In this document: one piece after another, positions 18,730 through 27,478 of the stretch | Layout of the letters: every line of letters starts with the position of its first letter | How positions within the stretch are numbered: the first letter of the stretch is position 1 | NCBI GenBank assembly: GCA_030528145.1 | Contig: JAUMZK010000002.1 | Span: 1 to 64,000, forward strand | Direction: 5' to 3' | Source: Actinomycetaceae bacterium | GTDB taxonomy: Bacteria > Actinomycetota > Actinomycetes > Actinomycetales > Actinomycetaceae | Length of the DNA: 64,000 nt | Notes under the pieces: generated by a model | What the model was told of the DNA's origin: nothing | The model's database searches: none | The model's input: only the letters and a program-made list of their open reading frames with translations | Position numbers and translations under genes: made by a program

Positions 18730-19784
18730 TGCCGAATCCACTGAACAACTTGATCGATTAGATCTTGTTTTGTGGAAACTGGAATGTTGAATTCGTCCAG
18801 AAGCTCGGGATCGGCGGTGCCTGCTAGTGCGGTCACTCCCGCAAAGGCGTCCGGATCAAATTGGAGGGCAGCCTTGCGCTGGGCGATAATGCGCTTGATT
18901 GAAGCTTCGGTATACCCTCCTTCGTCCCCTACCTTTACAGGTGTTTCGAAGTCGTAAGCCATGCGGTACTTTTGCTCTTCTGCCAGAACTAGGAGTGGCA
19001 TGGTGTAGGGAGCAGTGGAGTTCTTTTTACCTTTAGGAAGTTTGTAAATTAGCGCATCGAGTAGCAACCCGAGCTTTTCGGCAGCGTCGGGCGCAGTTAG
19101 ACCGGACCAGGATTCTTTGAGCTGGTTACGATCGATTGTTACTGTGCGATAGAAGGTTCCGCTGGTGTAGCTTGCAATACCCAGGTGACTGGCTCCTGCC
19201 CCTTGGGTCTCATTTGGGAAGTCGTCTACTGTAGTGAAGTAATCTGTTTCGATGGCTACCGGGTGGGTGGATACCGCAGGCGATACTGCGATGGCAGCTT
19301 CCGTGTTGTTTCCAGGGGCAGCGGCGAACATGCGTCCAAATGCAGCAATAGCCAATGAACCAGTTTTGTGTCCGTGGATGAACTCGGTTTCTGAACTCTT
19401 TTCGGCAACAATATTCGCTACAGTTTCGAGTTCTTCGCTAGAGAGCCAACCAGATACTCTTTTGCCACCCGCTTTTCCTTTCTCTCCTTTAGAAAGACTG
19501 CCGACTAGGTTTTCGGCGTCTTTCCGGGCAGATTTTTCGTCCAGAGAGGGAGATATTTCTAAAGCTCGTTCAAGGACCTTGTCCACAACATTCACGGAGC
19601 GGCAGCTGACGTCGAGCGACCTGTTTTCGTAATCTACTCTGGCAGCTCTTTTGATCGATTGGCTTGACAGTAAACCGCGAATACTGCCGCCTTGCCGCAT
19701 TCGTTTGGGGGTGCCGGTGTCGTCCCGGTTCAGGTTGTTCCAAGGGAGAGATGCCAGTATGTGTAGCGTCAAGTGGTTGGACAT
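18726..19784 (-). CDS. cas7e: Cas7e (CasC), Cascade filament subunit
   Basis: The RAMP protein present in about six copies along the crRNA spacer. N-terminus LTLHILASLPWNNLNRDDTGTPKRMRQGGSIRGLLSSQSIKRAAR is the family hallmark. The 352-residue length is expected for Cse4/CasC. It begins 9 bases after the cse2 stop and overlaps cas5e at its end. Confidence 0.95.
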   Translation of the reverse strand: MSNHLTLHILASLPWNNLNRDDTGTPKRMRQGGSIRGLLSSQSIKRAARVDYENRSLDVSCRSVNVVDKVLERALEISPSLDEKSARKDAENLVGSLSKGEKGKAGGKRVSGWLSSEELETVANIVAEKSSETEFIHGHKTGSLAIAAFGRMFAAAPGNNTEAAIAVSPAVSTHPVAIETDYFTTVDDFPNETQGAGASHLGIASYTSGTFYRTVTIDRNQLKESWSGLTAPDAAEKLGLLLDALIYKLPKGKKNSTAPYTMPLLVLAEEQKYRMAYDFETPVKVGDEGGYTEASIKRIIAQRKAALQFDPDAFAGVTALAGTADPELLDEFNIPVSTKQDLIDQVVQWIRQ

Positions 19785-19793
19785 TGTGAGCTC

Positions 19794-20363
19794 CTATTTC
19801 TTTAGTTCAAAAAATGGTGCGGCTTCGTAGTATTGGCGAAGCAACTTTTTGCGGACTTTTAATGATGATTCCGAGACTCCGTTTCCCCAGTGGATCAGGA
19901 CACCAAACAGCAGGTACCAATCCAGAAATGCGGGTGCGCTAGCTTTTTGCTCTACGAGAGAAAAGATGCGGTGTAACGTCAGCGTGGCATCGTCGAGGTC
20001 TTGGTTTACGATCTGCTGTAGTCGAGTTGCAATGCTATCTGGTGAATTAGGGTCAAATGTGGCTTCCGCATCTAGAAGTCTGGAAAACTCGGCAAATGAC
20101 CTACCTAATGATCTCCGTGTGTTTTCCTCAGCCTCTGGTTGGACAATCTGAGCAATGTGAGGGTGCGCTGCAAGTAAAGCGCTGGCGCGTAAGAGTGCTT
20201 GTTGGTTATGCGGATCTTGACCTGGCAAAACATCTGCGAAAGCGTAACTTTCGGTATTGGGGGATATGCCACGCCTAACGCGAGCCATCGAGCTGGACCC
20301 TTTTTCGCGTTCTGCTAGTAAGCGAGATAATAGACCGTAGTAACTGTTGTAATTATTACTCAT
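19794..20363 (-). CDS. cse2: Cse2 (CasB), Cascade small subunit
   Basis: All-helical small subunit, two copies of which line Cascade and stabilise the R-loop. I set the start at ATG 20363 (MSNNYNSYYGLLSRLL) because AAAGGA lies 8 bases upstream; ATG 20369 is too close to it. 189 residues. The SMARVRRGI segment near residue 27 is the basic patch usual in the family. Its 5' end overlaps the end of cas8e, indicating coupling. Confidence 0.88.
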   Translation of the reverse strand: MSNNYNSYYGLLSRLLAEREKGSSSMARVRRGISPNTESYAFADVLPGQDPHNQQALLRASALLAAHPHIAQIVQPEAEENTRRSLGRSFAEFSRLLDAEATFDPNSPDSIATRLQQIVNQDLDDATLTLHRIFSLVEQKASAPAFLDWYLLFGVLIHWGNGVSESSLKVRKKLLRQYYEAAPFFELKK

Positions 20364-21909
20364 CTGCATATTCCTTTAAAAATTCACACATTTTCTTTAG
20401 TGACCAATTAATATTTCGCTCCAATTGGGCACGTGCGCTCATCAGCTGGTGGTCGCTTGTCGATGCTCCAGACATGGCAACGCTATCGAAAGCTAATAAT
20501 GCTCGAGAATGGATCGTCCTAAGTAAATTGTCTGTAAGTAAAATTCCATCATTATTAAGCCGGTGCATCGCTTCTAGGAAAATCGATGTCATATTACGCC
20601 AGTAAGCGGTGGATGCATCGCCCTTGCGAGAAACTAAAGTTGGCAGATTGAACTGATATTTATTGGGCGATTCGTTGAATACGCGTGTCACTAGGTAATG
20701 TATTTCGATTAATTTGTCAGCGAACTCTTTTGCTTCGGCGGCACAATCCTGGGATGGAGCCCAAGTATCCGAGTCCCCCATCAGACACTGTGAGGCTCTG
20801 ATAGAAGGAGATGTAGAGGTGCCTCCGATGTAGTGGCGTAAAAATAGTATTCGTGCGTCAGCTATTGCGGGAGAAAGCACGTGCTCGCTTGCCCTCTGGC
20901 GCATCGCCTGACCTTTCTGTTCTGCGTTCCATTCAACTGCAAGCGCCGTAGCATCACGTCCAATATCCAGCCTTTGGGCCTTGATCTCTTTTCCGTCCTT
21001 AGTGGGCATATAAAGGTAAAAGGGATCGGCTTGATTTCGAGTAGCCCACCATGTCTTGCGGGTCTCTTTAGTTGAGCCCATTGCAGGGACAATCCATTGT
21101 GGCGGTACTCCGCCTACAACTGCCGCTATCAGTGCGCCGTTTTTCCACAGGCATGCTGGTGCGTTGGAGCTCCAAGTCGCGCTCCAAAGAGCCTTTGCGG
21201 AAGAATATGGGTTCGCGCTAAATTCGCACGTGCGATCCGCCCACGCAGGTAGCCCGCCATCAGCAACCCAGTTTTTTGGTACTGCCAACGCAAGAGTTTC
21301 TGCCAAGCTAGCGCCATACCAAATACATTCCGTGGTGGTGAAATCTTTGCCTGGAAAACGTAAAGCCGGCGAACCCATCTCGTGTTTTCGTCCCTTGAAC
21401 TTCCCGTTACCAGCCGGAAAGAAATGGTGGCATACAGCGAGGGCGAGAGCGGCGTCCTCAAATTTTAATGCCTCTGCATAAGAAACCGCGAGGTTCCAAT
21501 AGCTCTCAGCTCTGTCAGCGGGAATCGCAGGAGACAACTTCTTCGGGGGATACTTGGCAACGTCTAGCCCAATTGTGGGTTTGTGTCCGTCCGAAATGTC
21601 CTCGCAGGCTTGCTGCATGAACGGTTTTTCCGCGTCGATCAGGTTAGCGGAGATACGCAAGCGTCCTAACGCTTCTTCCACAGCGTCCTCGTCGAAACCT
21701 TTCCGAGGGCGGAATCGGCGCCATTCCATATGTTGCAGCACTACCGCCGCCACTGCGGCAAGGGTTCGCAGTTGGGCTGACACCTCGAAAGCAGGACGAT
21801 CCAAATCCAATCCGGAAATATTATGGGCTTCCAGCAGTGCTTCCTTAACGGTCTTTTGTCCAGCTGTGGTATGAATCCACGCGACGTCCTCGAGCGCATT
21901 ACATTTCAA
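20356..21909 (-). CDS. cas8e: Cas8e (Cse1/CasA), Cascade large subunit
   Basis: Large subunit that reads the PAM and recruits Cas3. The N-terminus (MKCNALEDVAWIHTT...) aligns with the FNLLDEPWI-type opening of the family and requires a TTG start at 21909; no in-frame ATG is available there. Residues 40-110 (LRTLAAVAAVVLQHMEWRR) are the helical part, and a C-terminal four-helix bundle closes the protein. 517 residues. First gene of the leftward Cascade operon, opposite cas6e, with an operator-like palindrome in between. Confidence 0.92.
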   Translation of the reverse strand: MKCNALEDVAWIHTTAGQKTVKEALLEAHNISGLDLDRPAFEVSAQLRTLAAVAAVVLQHMEWRRFRPRKGFDEDAVEEALGRLRISANLIDAEKPFMQQACEDISDGHKPTIGLDVAKYPPKKLSPAIPADRAESYWNLAVSYAEALKFEDAALALAVCHHFFPAGNGKFKGRKHEMGSPALRFPGKDFTTTECIWYGASLAETLALAVPKNWVADGGLPAWADRTCEFSANPYSSAKALWSATWSSNAPACLWKNGALIAAVVGGVPPQWIVPAMGSTKETRKTWWATRNQADPFYLYMPTKDGKEIKAQRLDIGRDATALAVEWNAEQKGQAMRQRASEHVLSPAIADARILFLRHYIGGTSTSPSIRASQCLMGDSDTWAPSQDCAAEAKEFADKLIEIHYLVTRVFNESPNKYQFNLPTLVSRKGDASTAYWRNMTSIFLEAMHRLNNDGILLTDNLLRTIHSRALLAFDSVAMSGASTSDHQLMSARAQLERNINWSLKKMCEFLKEYADE

Positions 21910-21935
21910 TATTGGCCCCCAGCGGCAGTAAATTT

Positions 21936-21981
21936 AGGTATCTTCTAAGTAATAGATTACTTTGAACATTAGCAGATACCT
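21936..21981. promoter_or_regulatory. Nested inverted repeats in the divergent cas promoter
   Basis: The 81-bp gap between the two cas operons contains a perfect palindrome AAGTAAT-AG-ATTACTT (21947-21962) nested in a second inverted pair AGGTATCT (21936-21943) and AGATACCT (21974-21981). The centres differ by about 4 bp. Placement between two divergent starts suggests one regulator controls both halves of the system. Confidence 0.7.
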
Positions 21982-21990
21982 TAGGAAAAG

Positions 21991-22614
21991 ATGTCGTATT
22001 TAACTTTGCTTCCGCTGCACCTAATCCCTCGCCCCCGCAGTCATCACAAAGATACCCCGAACAACCGCCACCGGGATGTGATGAGCATATTCCCGGTTGA
22101 ACTGCAGGGACGAGCCCGTGCCGACGCCGGGATTTTGTTCCGCTTGGAGCGGCTACCCGCTCGCCCTGCCGCTTACCTGATTCGCTCGAACATTCGCCCT
22201 CACATCACCAACCCGGATCTGGCCCAGCAAGTTCAGATCCTCGAAGAAAAATTTGGGTGGCTTGAGGGCGGGGTAATAGTTAACTTTCGCCTCTCGGTAA
22301 ATGCGGTCGTGCGCGAAGGCGCTACCAGGAAAACCCGCCCTGTACCGGTCCAGACCGGTCCCGCAGGTGGAATGGGGATAGACGAATGGGTGGCGCAAAA
22401 GCTCGCGAGCGCCCTCGATAATGTTACCGTGCTGAACCACAACCGGGAAGTAATTACAGAAAAGCAAGGCGGTAAAACTATCCAGGTGGACGTGGTTGAC
22501 GGGATTGCGGAAATCGCAGACCCTGCACTGCTGGAATCCCTAATGAAAAAGGGTGTAGGGCGCGCCAAAGCGTACGGTTGTGGGCTGCTTACGGTCAAGC
22601 CCGCGGTGCCATGA
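21991..22614 (+). CDS. cas6e: Cas6e (CasE), crRNA-processing endoribonuclease
   Basis: Cuts the CRISPR repeat hairpin and stays bound to the 3' handle. Residues 1-100 and 100-207 form two ferredoxin-like folds; the C-terminal glycine-rich loop KGVGRAKAYGCGLLTVKPAV is diagnostic. The HHKDTPNNRHRDVMSIF region supplies His and other candidate catalytic residues. AGGA lies 6 bases before ATG 21991. Unusually, it heads an operon with cas3-cas1-cas2 instead of following cas5; its stop overlaps the cas3 start as ATGA. Confidence 0.92.
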   Translation: MSYLTLLPLHLIPRPRSHHKDTPNNRHRDVMSIFPVELQGRARADAGILFRLERLPARPAAYLIRSNIRPHITNPDLAQQVQILEEKFGWLEGGVIVNFRLSVNAVVREGATRKTRPVPVQTGPAGGMGIDEWVAQKLASALDNVTVLNHNREVITEKQGGKTIQVDVVDGIAEIADPALLESLMKKGVGRAKAYGCGLLTVKPAVP

Positions 22615-25325
22615 TTACCGAAATTTGGGCTAAACGAGAGGGACAAGAAAGCCCGTACCCGTTGCTCGCGCACTTGCTAGATACTGCCAGTGCGGCAGGT
22701 GTGCTCTGGGACTTATGGTTACGACCAGGGTTGACCGAATTCCTGACCGCGCAATTAGGGGAGCGCGCACGAACCGTGACCCAGTGGGTGTGCGCCCTGC
22801 ACGATATTGGCAAGGCAAATCCGTTTTTCCAAGCCCAGCTGCTTTCGGGAAAACGACCATTTTGGGGCGATGAGGTGCGCGACCAGCTTTCTGCTCAAGG
22901 ATTGCCCTTCCCAGATCGTCAGTTCTTTATGCGGAATCATGCGCTAATTGGCACGCCCAGGTTGTCCGGAGCACCTGCACCTTCGTTCCCGCGCCGCCAC
23001 GAACAAGTCAGTGCTTGGGCTTTAGATACTGATTCCGCGGACGCTCCTCACGTTTTTGCTGATAGTTACGGCGAGGCCCGAGAAACCTGGGCGGCGCTGG
23101 TGACGCTCGCCCACCATGGTCGGGTGCGTTTAGAATTGGATTCCATCGGTAAGTTTGCTGAGCAAACCTTGGCCGGTAAGTGGCGCGAGGAACGCTTGGA
23201 ACTTAGAGCCGCAGTGGAGGGCGCCCTCGGAATATTTGGTACGGACATTCCCGCCCAAGTCGACCCGGCTGCCATTATGTTGCTTAGTGGCGTGACCATT
23301 CTGGCTGATCGTATTGCTTCCATGAGTGAGAGCGTTGACAGTGGAAGAGCCGCAATGATTGCGGGTCAGCTCAGCTTAGATAGCGGTACCGAATGGATTC
23401 TACGCCGCAGTCGTACTTACGAGCGTATCGTTCGTAAGCAATTAGGAATATACGAACCTCCAGCCGATCCGAAGGTAGCGGCTTTGGGGGAACACAGCCC
23501 CCGACCTTTGCAATGCCAGGCCACCCAGGTCGGTGATGGGTTGTGGGTGGCTATGACTGCCACTGGATCAGGTAAGACCGAAGCTGCGATGTTGCGTCAC
23601 TTCCAAAAGCCTGAACGGCTGCTGTTCCTCTTGCCCACCATGGCTACCACAAACGCCATGATGCGCCGCCTACAATACTATTTTCGCGACACTACGAACG
23701 TGGCCGCGTTGGCACACGGGCAGTCAAAGCTTGAGGACTTCTATGCCACCGATGCGCCCTCAGAGGCAAAAGCACAGGCGCAGGCGGCCCCCGATTCTGT
23801 AGACGACTTCTACCCGCATACCATCGACGAATCGGGGGATGTTGGCGAAAGTAGCCACCGCGGGTTGTTCCCCTCACCTTTTGTGCGGCACGGATCGGCG
23901 CGCCTGTTAGCGCCTGTTTGCGTGGGCACGGTCGACCAAATGGTGATGGCGGCGCTACCGTACAAATGGACGGCGTTGCGTATGCTGGCGCTTGCAAATG
24001 CCCACATCGTCGTGGATGAGGCGCACACCTTGGACCCGTTCCAAACCAAATTAGTGACTAACTTGCTGTGGTGGCTTGGCAAAGTGGGGGCGCGCGTAAC
24101 ACTTTTGACTGCAACCTTACCGAAGGAGCACCGCGATCAGTTCATGGCGGCATATCAACCCAAAGGGAACTTCGCCGGTCAGCCTGTCACTTTTCCCTCA
24201 CACCTGCATTATTGCGAAGAGATTGCGCAAGGTTCCATTCCAATGGACCCTTACACGATCGAATTAGATCTGGTAGAAACTAAGAATATCGAGGACGAAC
24301 ACGCAGCTTGGTTGCGTGCCTCGCGTAAGTCTTTCCCGCGTTCGCGGGTGGGGGTCATTTGCAATACGGTACAACGCGCCATAGATGTGGCCCGCCAAAC
24401 ACAGTGTGATTTTCCTACTGAAACTAACCAATTGTTGGTGTTGCACAGCCGCATGACTGTGAAACATCGCCAGGAAGTTTCACAAAAGCTTGGTCGCCTG
24501 ATTGGGCCGAGCGGGGATGCGGAAGGTCTCACGTTGGTGGGAACACAAGCGGTGGAAGCTTCGTTAGATATCGACCTCGACCTGTTGGCGACGGATCTGG
24601 CGCCGGCGTCCTCAATTATTCAACGTGCTGGCAGGGCGTGGAGGCATGAGGATCCGCGTCGGAGCGAGCGGATTCCCGGGCGCGACCATTTGCAGTTGCG
24701 GATTGTGCGTGGTCTTGCAGATTGGGCAGCACTGCCATATATGCGCTCGGTGTTGGCACGGGCGTGGCAGTGGATGGCAAACCACGGTAATGTGCGTTTT
24801 CCCGAGGACGTCCAGGATTTCGTAGAGACCGCCAGCGTTGATCTTTCAAAGTTAGGGCAGGACGACGTTTTGGAAGAGTACGCAGACCGAGCATTGCAGG
24901 TAAATGTTGCGGATATGCGGGGAATCAGTTGGCAGGATGTGTTGGCCGAGGATGCCCTGGTGGTCGAATATTTGCAGCAGGGTAGTAGTTGTTGGAAGGA
25001 TCCCGATACGGAAGAGGATCTGGCTACTAGGCTTTCGACCTCGCGCACGATTCGGTGCATTTTGGTGGGTGACGCTGAGGTTCCAGGAGCGTGGCAAGGC
25101 GATCCCAGTGTATTGCGGCAGATGCGCAAGGGAGATTTGCTGGGAATTCGGGCGGCATTGCAGGCGTCCCTTAGTGTTTCCCAAGTGCGTGCCATTGACA
25201 CCATTGAACGCATTGGAATGAAAATAACGGATGGTCCCGCACAATTGGTGGGTAGTTACGTTTTGGATGTGCGGGGAACGGATTGGTATGACCCGGTGTG
25301 TGGGCTAGTGAAAGTGGGGGAGTGA
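22611..25325 (+). CDS. cas3: Cas3, HD nuclease-helicase
   Basis: Effector nuclease that degrades Cascade-marked DNA. Start ATG 22611 (MITEIWAKREG), overlapping cas6e by ATGA; 904 residues. N-terminal HD domain: HLLDTASAAG then WVCALHDIGKANPFFQAQ, and later HHGR. Superfamily 2 helicase: Walker A TATGSGKTEAAM (about 322), DEAH box VVDEAHTLDPFQ (about 472), TATLPKE motif III, and QRAGRAWRHED motif VI, followed by the C-terminal domain. All catalytic motifs appear intact. Confidence 0.96.
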   Translation: MITEIWAKREGQESPYPLLAHLLDTASAAGVLWDLWLRPGLTEFLTAQLGERARTVTQWVCALHDIGKANPFFQAQLLSGKRPFWGDEVRDQLSAQGLPFPDRQFFMRNHALIGTPRLSGAPAPSFPRRHEQVSAWALDTDSADAPHVFADSYGEARETWAALVTLAHHGRVRLELDSIGKFAEQTLAGKWREERLELRAAVEGALGIFGTDIPAQVDPAAIMLLSGVTILADRIASMSESVDSGRAAMIAGQLSLDSGTEWILRRSRTYERIVRKQLGIYEPPADPKVAALGEHSPRPLQCQATQVGDGLWVAMTATGSGKTEAAMLRHFQKPERLLFLLPTMATTNAMMRRLQYYFRDTTNVAALAHGQSKLEDFYATDAPSEAKAQAQAAPDSVDDFYPHTIDESGDVGESSHRGLFPSPFVRHGSARLLAPVCVGTVDQMVMAALPYKWTALRMLALANAHIVVDEAHTLDPFQTKLVTNLLWWLGKVGARVTLLTATLPKEHRDQFMAAYQPKGNFAGQPVTFPSHLHYCEEIAQGSIPMDPYTIELDLVETKNIEDEHAAWLRASRKSFPRSRVGVICNTVQRAIDVARQTQCDFPTETNQLLVLHSRMTVKHRQEVSQKLGRLIGPSGDAEGLTLVGTQAVEASLDIDLDLLATDLAPASSIIQRAGRAWRHEDPRRSERIPGRDHLQLRIVRGLADWAALPYMRSVLARAWQWMANHGNVRFPEDVQDFVETASVDLSKLGQDDVLEEYADRALQVNVADMRGISWQDVLAEDALVVEYLQQGSSCWKDPDTEEDLATRLSTSRTIRCILVGDAEVPGAWQGDPSVLRQMRKGDLLGIRAALQASLSVSQVRAIDTIERIGMKITDGPAQLVGSYVLDVRGTDWYDPVCGLVKVGE

Positions 25326-25329
25326 GCCG

Positions 25330-26280
25330 GTGGCGTATTCTGCCGAAGCATTAGCTTTCGCGAAAGTGCCGGTATCGGAACAAGTTCGCCTGGAAGACCG
25401 GGTATCGTACGCTTACATCGAGTATGCGCGCATAGTCCAGGATAGAACCGGGGTGGTCGCCCTCGGAACCGAAGACGGGAACCTATTTCGCAAAACAGTG
25501 CAGTTGCCTGTGGGTGGGATGGCGGTGCTCATGTTAGGTCCGGGGACTTCAATTTCGGCGGCGGCAATGACGTCGTGTACGAGGGCGGGAGCTACCGTGA
25601 TTTTTTGTGGTGGTGGCGGGGTGCCTGCCTACAGTCATGCGACTCCGTTGAGCAGTTCTGCAAAATGGGCTATTGCGCAAGCAAAAGTGGTGTCAGACCC
25701 AGCGTTACAGCTGGCAGTAGCGAAGAAGTTGTACGTGAAACAATTCGGTATACCAGAGCTGGGAGGTGCCACCATTCGGCAGTTGCGTGGCATTGAGGGG
25801 CAGCTGATGAAGCGTACTTACAAGGAATTGGCGCAAAAATACCGGGTGAAGGGTTTTCGCAGGGATACTGACGCGCAGGACGCAGTGAATGTGGCGCTGA
25901 ATGTGTGTAATTCTTTGATTTATGGGTGTGCAGCTTCGGTTTGTGCGGCCTTGGGGTTGAATCCTGCTTTGGGGGTTATTCACAGAGGGAACGTGCGTGC
26001 GTTACTGTTCGATTTGGGTGATTTGTACAAACCGTCAGTGGTTTTGCCAGCTGCATTTTCGTGCTATTTGGTGCAAGGCGAGGGCGACAATTTTGATAGT
26101 GCAAAGGTTGCGTCGGCTGCCCGCCACAAGATGCGCCGAGAGCTGTTCCGCCACGGCATATTACCGGAAATGTTGGCGGTAACGATGGGTCTATTCGCTC
26201 CCTACTTGCCCAGTCGAGATGATGACCGCATTGTTGACGATGAGGGCGAGGTGCCCGGTCACGTTCAGTATGGCGGTTGA
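25330..26280 (+). CDS. cas1: Cas1e, spacer-acquisition integrase
   Basis: Metal-dependent integrase of the Cas1-Cas2 complex that inserts new spacers next to the leader. Start GTG 25330, 4 bases after cas3. The metal ligands expected of the family are visible as Glu156 in RGIEGQ, His218 in GVIHRGN and Asp residues in LLFDLGDLYKP (228-231). 316 residues, typical for subtype I-E. The presence of an intact adaptation module suggests the array can still grow. Confidence 0.95.
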   Translation: MAYSAEALAFAKVPVSEQVRLEDRVSYAYIEYARIVQDRTGVVALGTEDGNLFRKTVQLPVGGMAVLMLGPGTSISAAAMTSCTRAGATVIFCGGGGVPAYSHATPLSSSAKWAIAQAKVVSDPALQLAVAKKLYVKQFGIPELGGATIRQLRGIEGQLMKRTYKELAQKYRVKGFRRDTDAQDAVNVALNVCNSLIYGCAASVCAALGLNPALGVIHRGNVRALLFDLGDLYKPSVVLPAAFSCYLVQGEGDNFDSAKVASAARHKMRRELFRHGILPEMLAVTMGLFAPYLPSRDDDRIVDDEGEVPGHVQYGG

Positions 26281-26632
26281 AATGTTCGTGGTTTTGAGGA
26301 CGGAAGCAATACCTGACCACCTGCGAGGATATATTTCCAGGTTTTTGGTGGAGGTTACGCCAGGTTTTTTCGTGGGAAATAGTTCGCCTCGGCTGACCGA
26401 AAAACTGTGGTCAAAAGTCACGGATGCCGTCAGGGTTGGTACCGCCACACTGGTGTATTCCAGTAAAGACAGCGAGTTCGGGTACGAAACCTTGACAGCT
26501 GGTGCGCGCAGTGTTGACATAGTGAACCTTGACGGATTGAACCTGATCTGTAGGCGCACAATGAGCAATGGCAGTTTTGGCGGTAGCAGTGACGGTGGTA
26601 TTTCTGAGGACGAAACGCCAGTGAACTACTGA
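26270..26632 (+). CDS. cas2: Cas2e, adaptation subunit
   Basis: Dimeric scaffold for Cas1. The family core starts at MFVVLRTEAIPDHLRGYISRF and continues VEVTPGFFVGNSSPRLTEKLWSKV. Start ATG 26270 overlaps cas1 by 11 bases; ATG 26282 would give 116 residues. The C-terminal part beyond about residue 90 is Ser/Gly-rich and short. It ends 83 bases before the first CRISPR repeat. Confidence 0.9.
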   Translation: MAVEMFVVLRTEAIPDHLRGYISRFLVEVTPGFFVGNSSPRLTEKLWSKVTDAVRVGTATLVYSSKDSEFGYETLTAGARSVDIVNLDGLNLICRRTMSNGSFGGSSDGGISEDETPVNY

Positions 26633-26715
26633 AGCTTTCACTGTTAGCGCACTTGTTCAACCGCATCGATTACAGAAAGTAGAAAACGGTCGCATATAAT
26701 CGCAGGTGGTGAAGT
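26633..26715 (+). promoter_or_regulatory. CRISPR leader with TATAAT box
   Basis: An 83-base leader between cas2 and the first repeat. A perfect TATAAT lies at 26695-26700, 15 bases before the repeat, with a weak TTACAG (26670-26675) upstream at 19-bp spacing. Transcription from here would start just before the first repeat and read the array rightward, in agreement with the hairpin orientation and the degenerate last repeat. Confidence 0.65.
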
Positions 26716-27476
26716 GTCTTCCCCGCGTGAGCGGGGGTGTTTCCGATTCACCCGGCCAGTAACTGCACCTAAGGGGGTCTTCCCCGCGTGAGCGGGGGTG
26801 TTTCCTCAGTGGGGTGCGCTTCTGGTGAGGGTGTTTCGTCTTCCCCGCGTGAGCGGGGGTGTTTCCGCGTCCCGGTTATAGTTCGGGTAGCCGGTCATGT
26901 CTTCCCCGCGTGAGCGGGGGTGTTTCCAGGATTCGCGCCCAAAGAAGCCTTTACCCGTAGTCTTCCCCGCGTGAGCGGGGGTGTTTCCGCCTAATAGAAT
27001 CAAATAAAACCCAAATAAACGTCTTCCCCGCGTGAGCGGGGGTGTTTCCGCCTAATAGAATCAAATAAAACCCAAATAAACGTCTTCCCCGCGTGAGCGG
27101 GGGTGTTTCCTACTGAATCACTCGAACACTTTTCGGCTTCTCGTCTTCCCCGCGTGAGCGGGGGTGTTTCCATGGGGGGATCACTCTATCACGCCTTAAC
27201 CAGGTCTTCCCCGCGTGAGCGGGGGTGTTTCCTCAGTGGGGGGCGCTTCTGGTGAGGGTGTTTCGTCTTCCCCGCGTGAGCGGGGGTGTTTCCCGCAACG
27301 ATCGTGCGCGCCGACGACCCGGACCGTCTTCCCCGCGTGAGCGGGGGTGTTTCCAGCATATTACGCAAAAACCGGTCGAAGTAATGGTCTTCCCCGCGTG
27401 AGCGGGGGTGTTTCCTTGGGGAGCGGTGCTTACCGAGGGCTACAGTTGTCTTCTCTGCTTGACCGGTAGTGTTCCC
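26716..27476 (+). CRISPR. Type I-E CRISPR array: 13 repeats, 12 spacers
   Basis: Thirteen 29-base repeats at a strict 61-base period: starts 26716, 26777, 26838, 26899, 26960, 27021, 27082, 27143, 27204, 27265, 27326, 27387 and 27448. The repeat begins GTCTTCCCCGCGTGAGCGGG and ends GGTGTTTCC; CCCCGC-GTGA-GCGGGG is the Cas6e hairpin. The first twelve repeats look identical; the last (27448-27476) is strongly degenerate, marking the leader-distal end. Spacers are 32 bases. Spacers 5 (26989-27020) and 6 (27050-27081) are identical. Spacers 2 (26806-26837) and 9 (27233-27264) differ at one base (T or G at the tenth position). The array ends 2 bases before the stop codon of the rhomboid gene. Confidence 0.99.
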
Positions 27477-27478
27477 GA

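Noticed and set aside
18028..26632. CRISPR-Cas locus as a novel subtype
   Set aside because: All eight I-E genes are recognisable with their motifs; only the order is unusual.
26989..27081. Two independent acquisitions of the same spacer
   Set aside because: Adjacent identical units are far more simply explained by duplication of a repeat-spacer unit.
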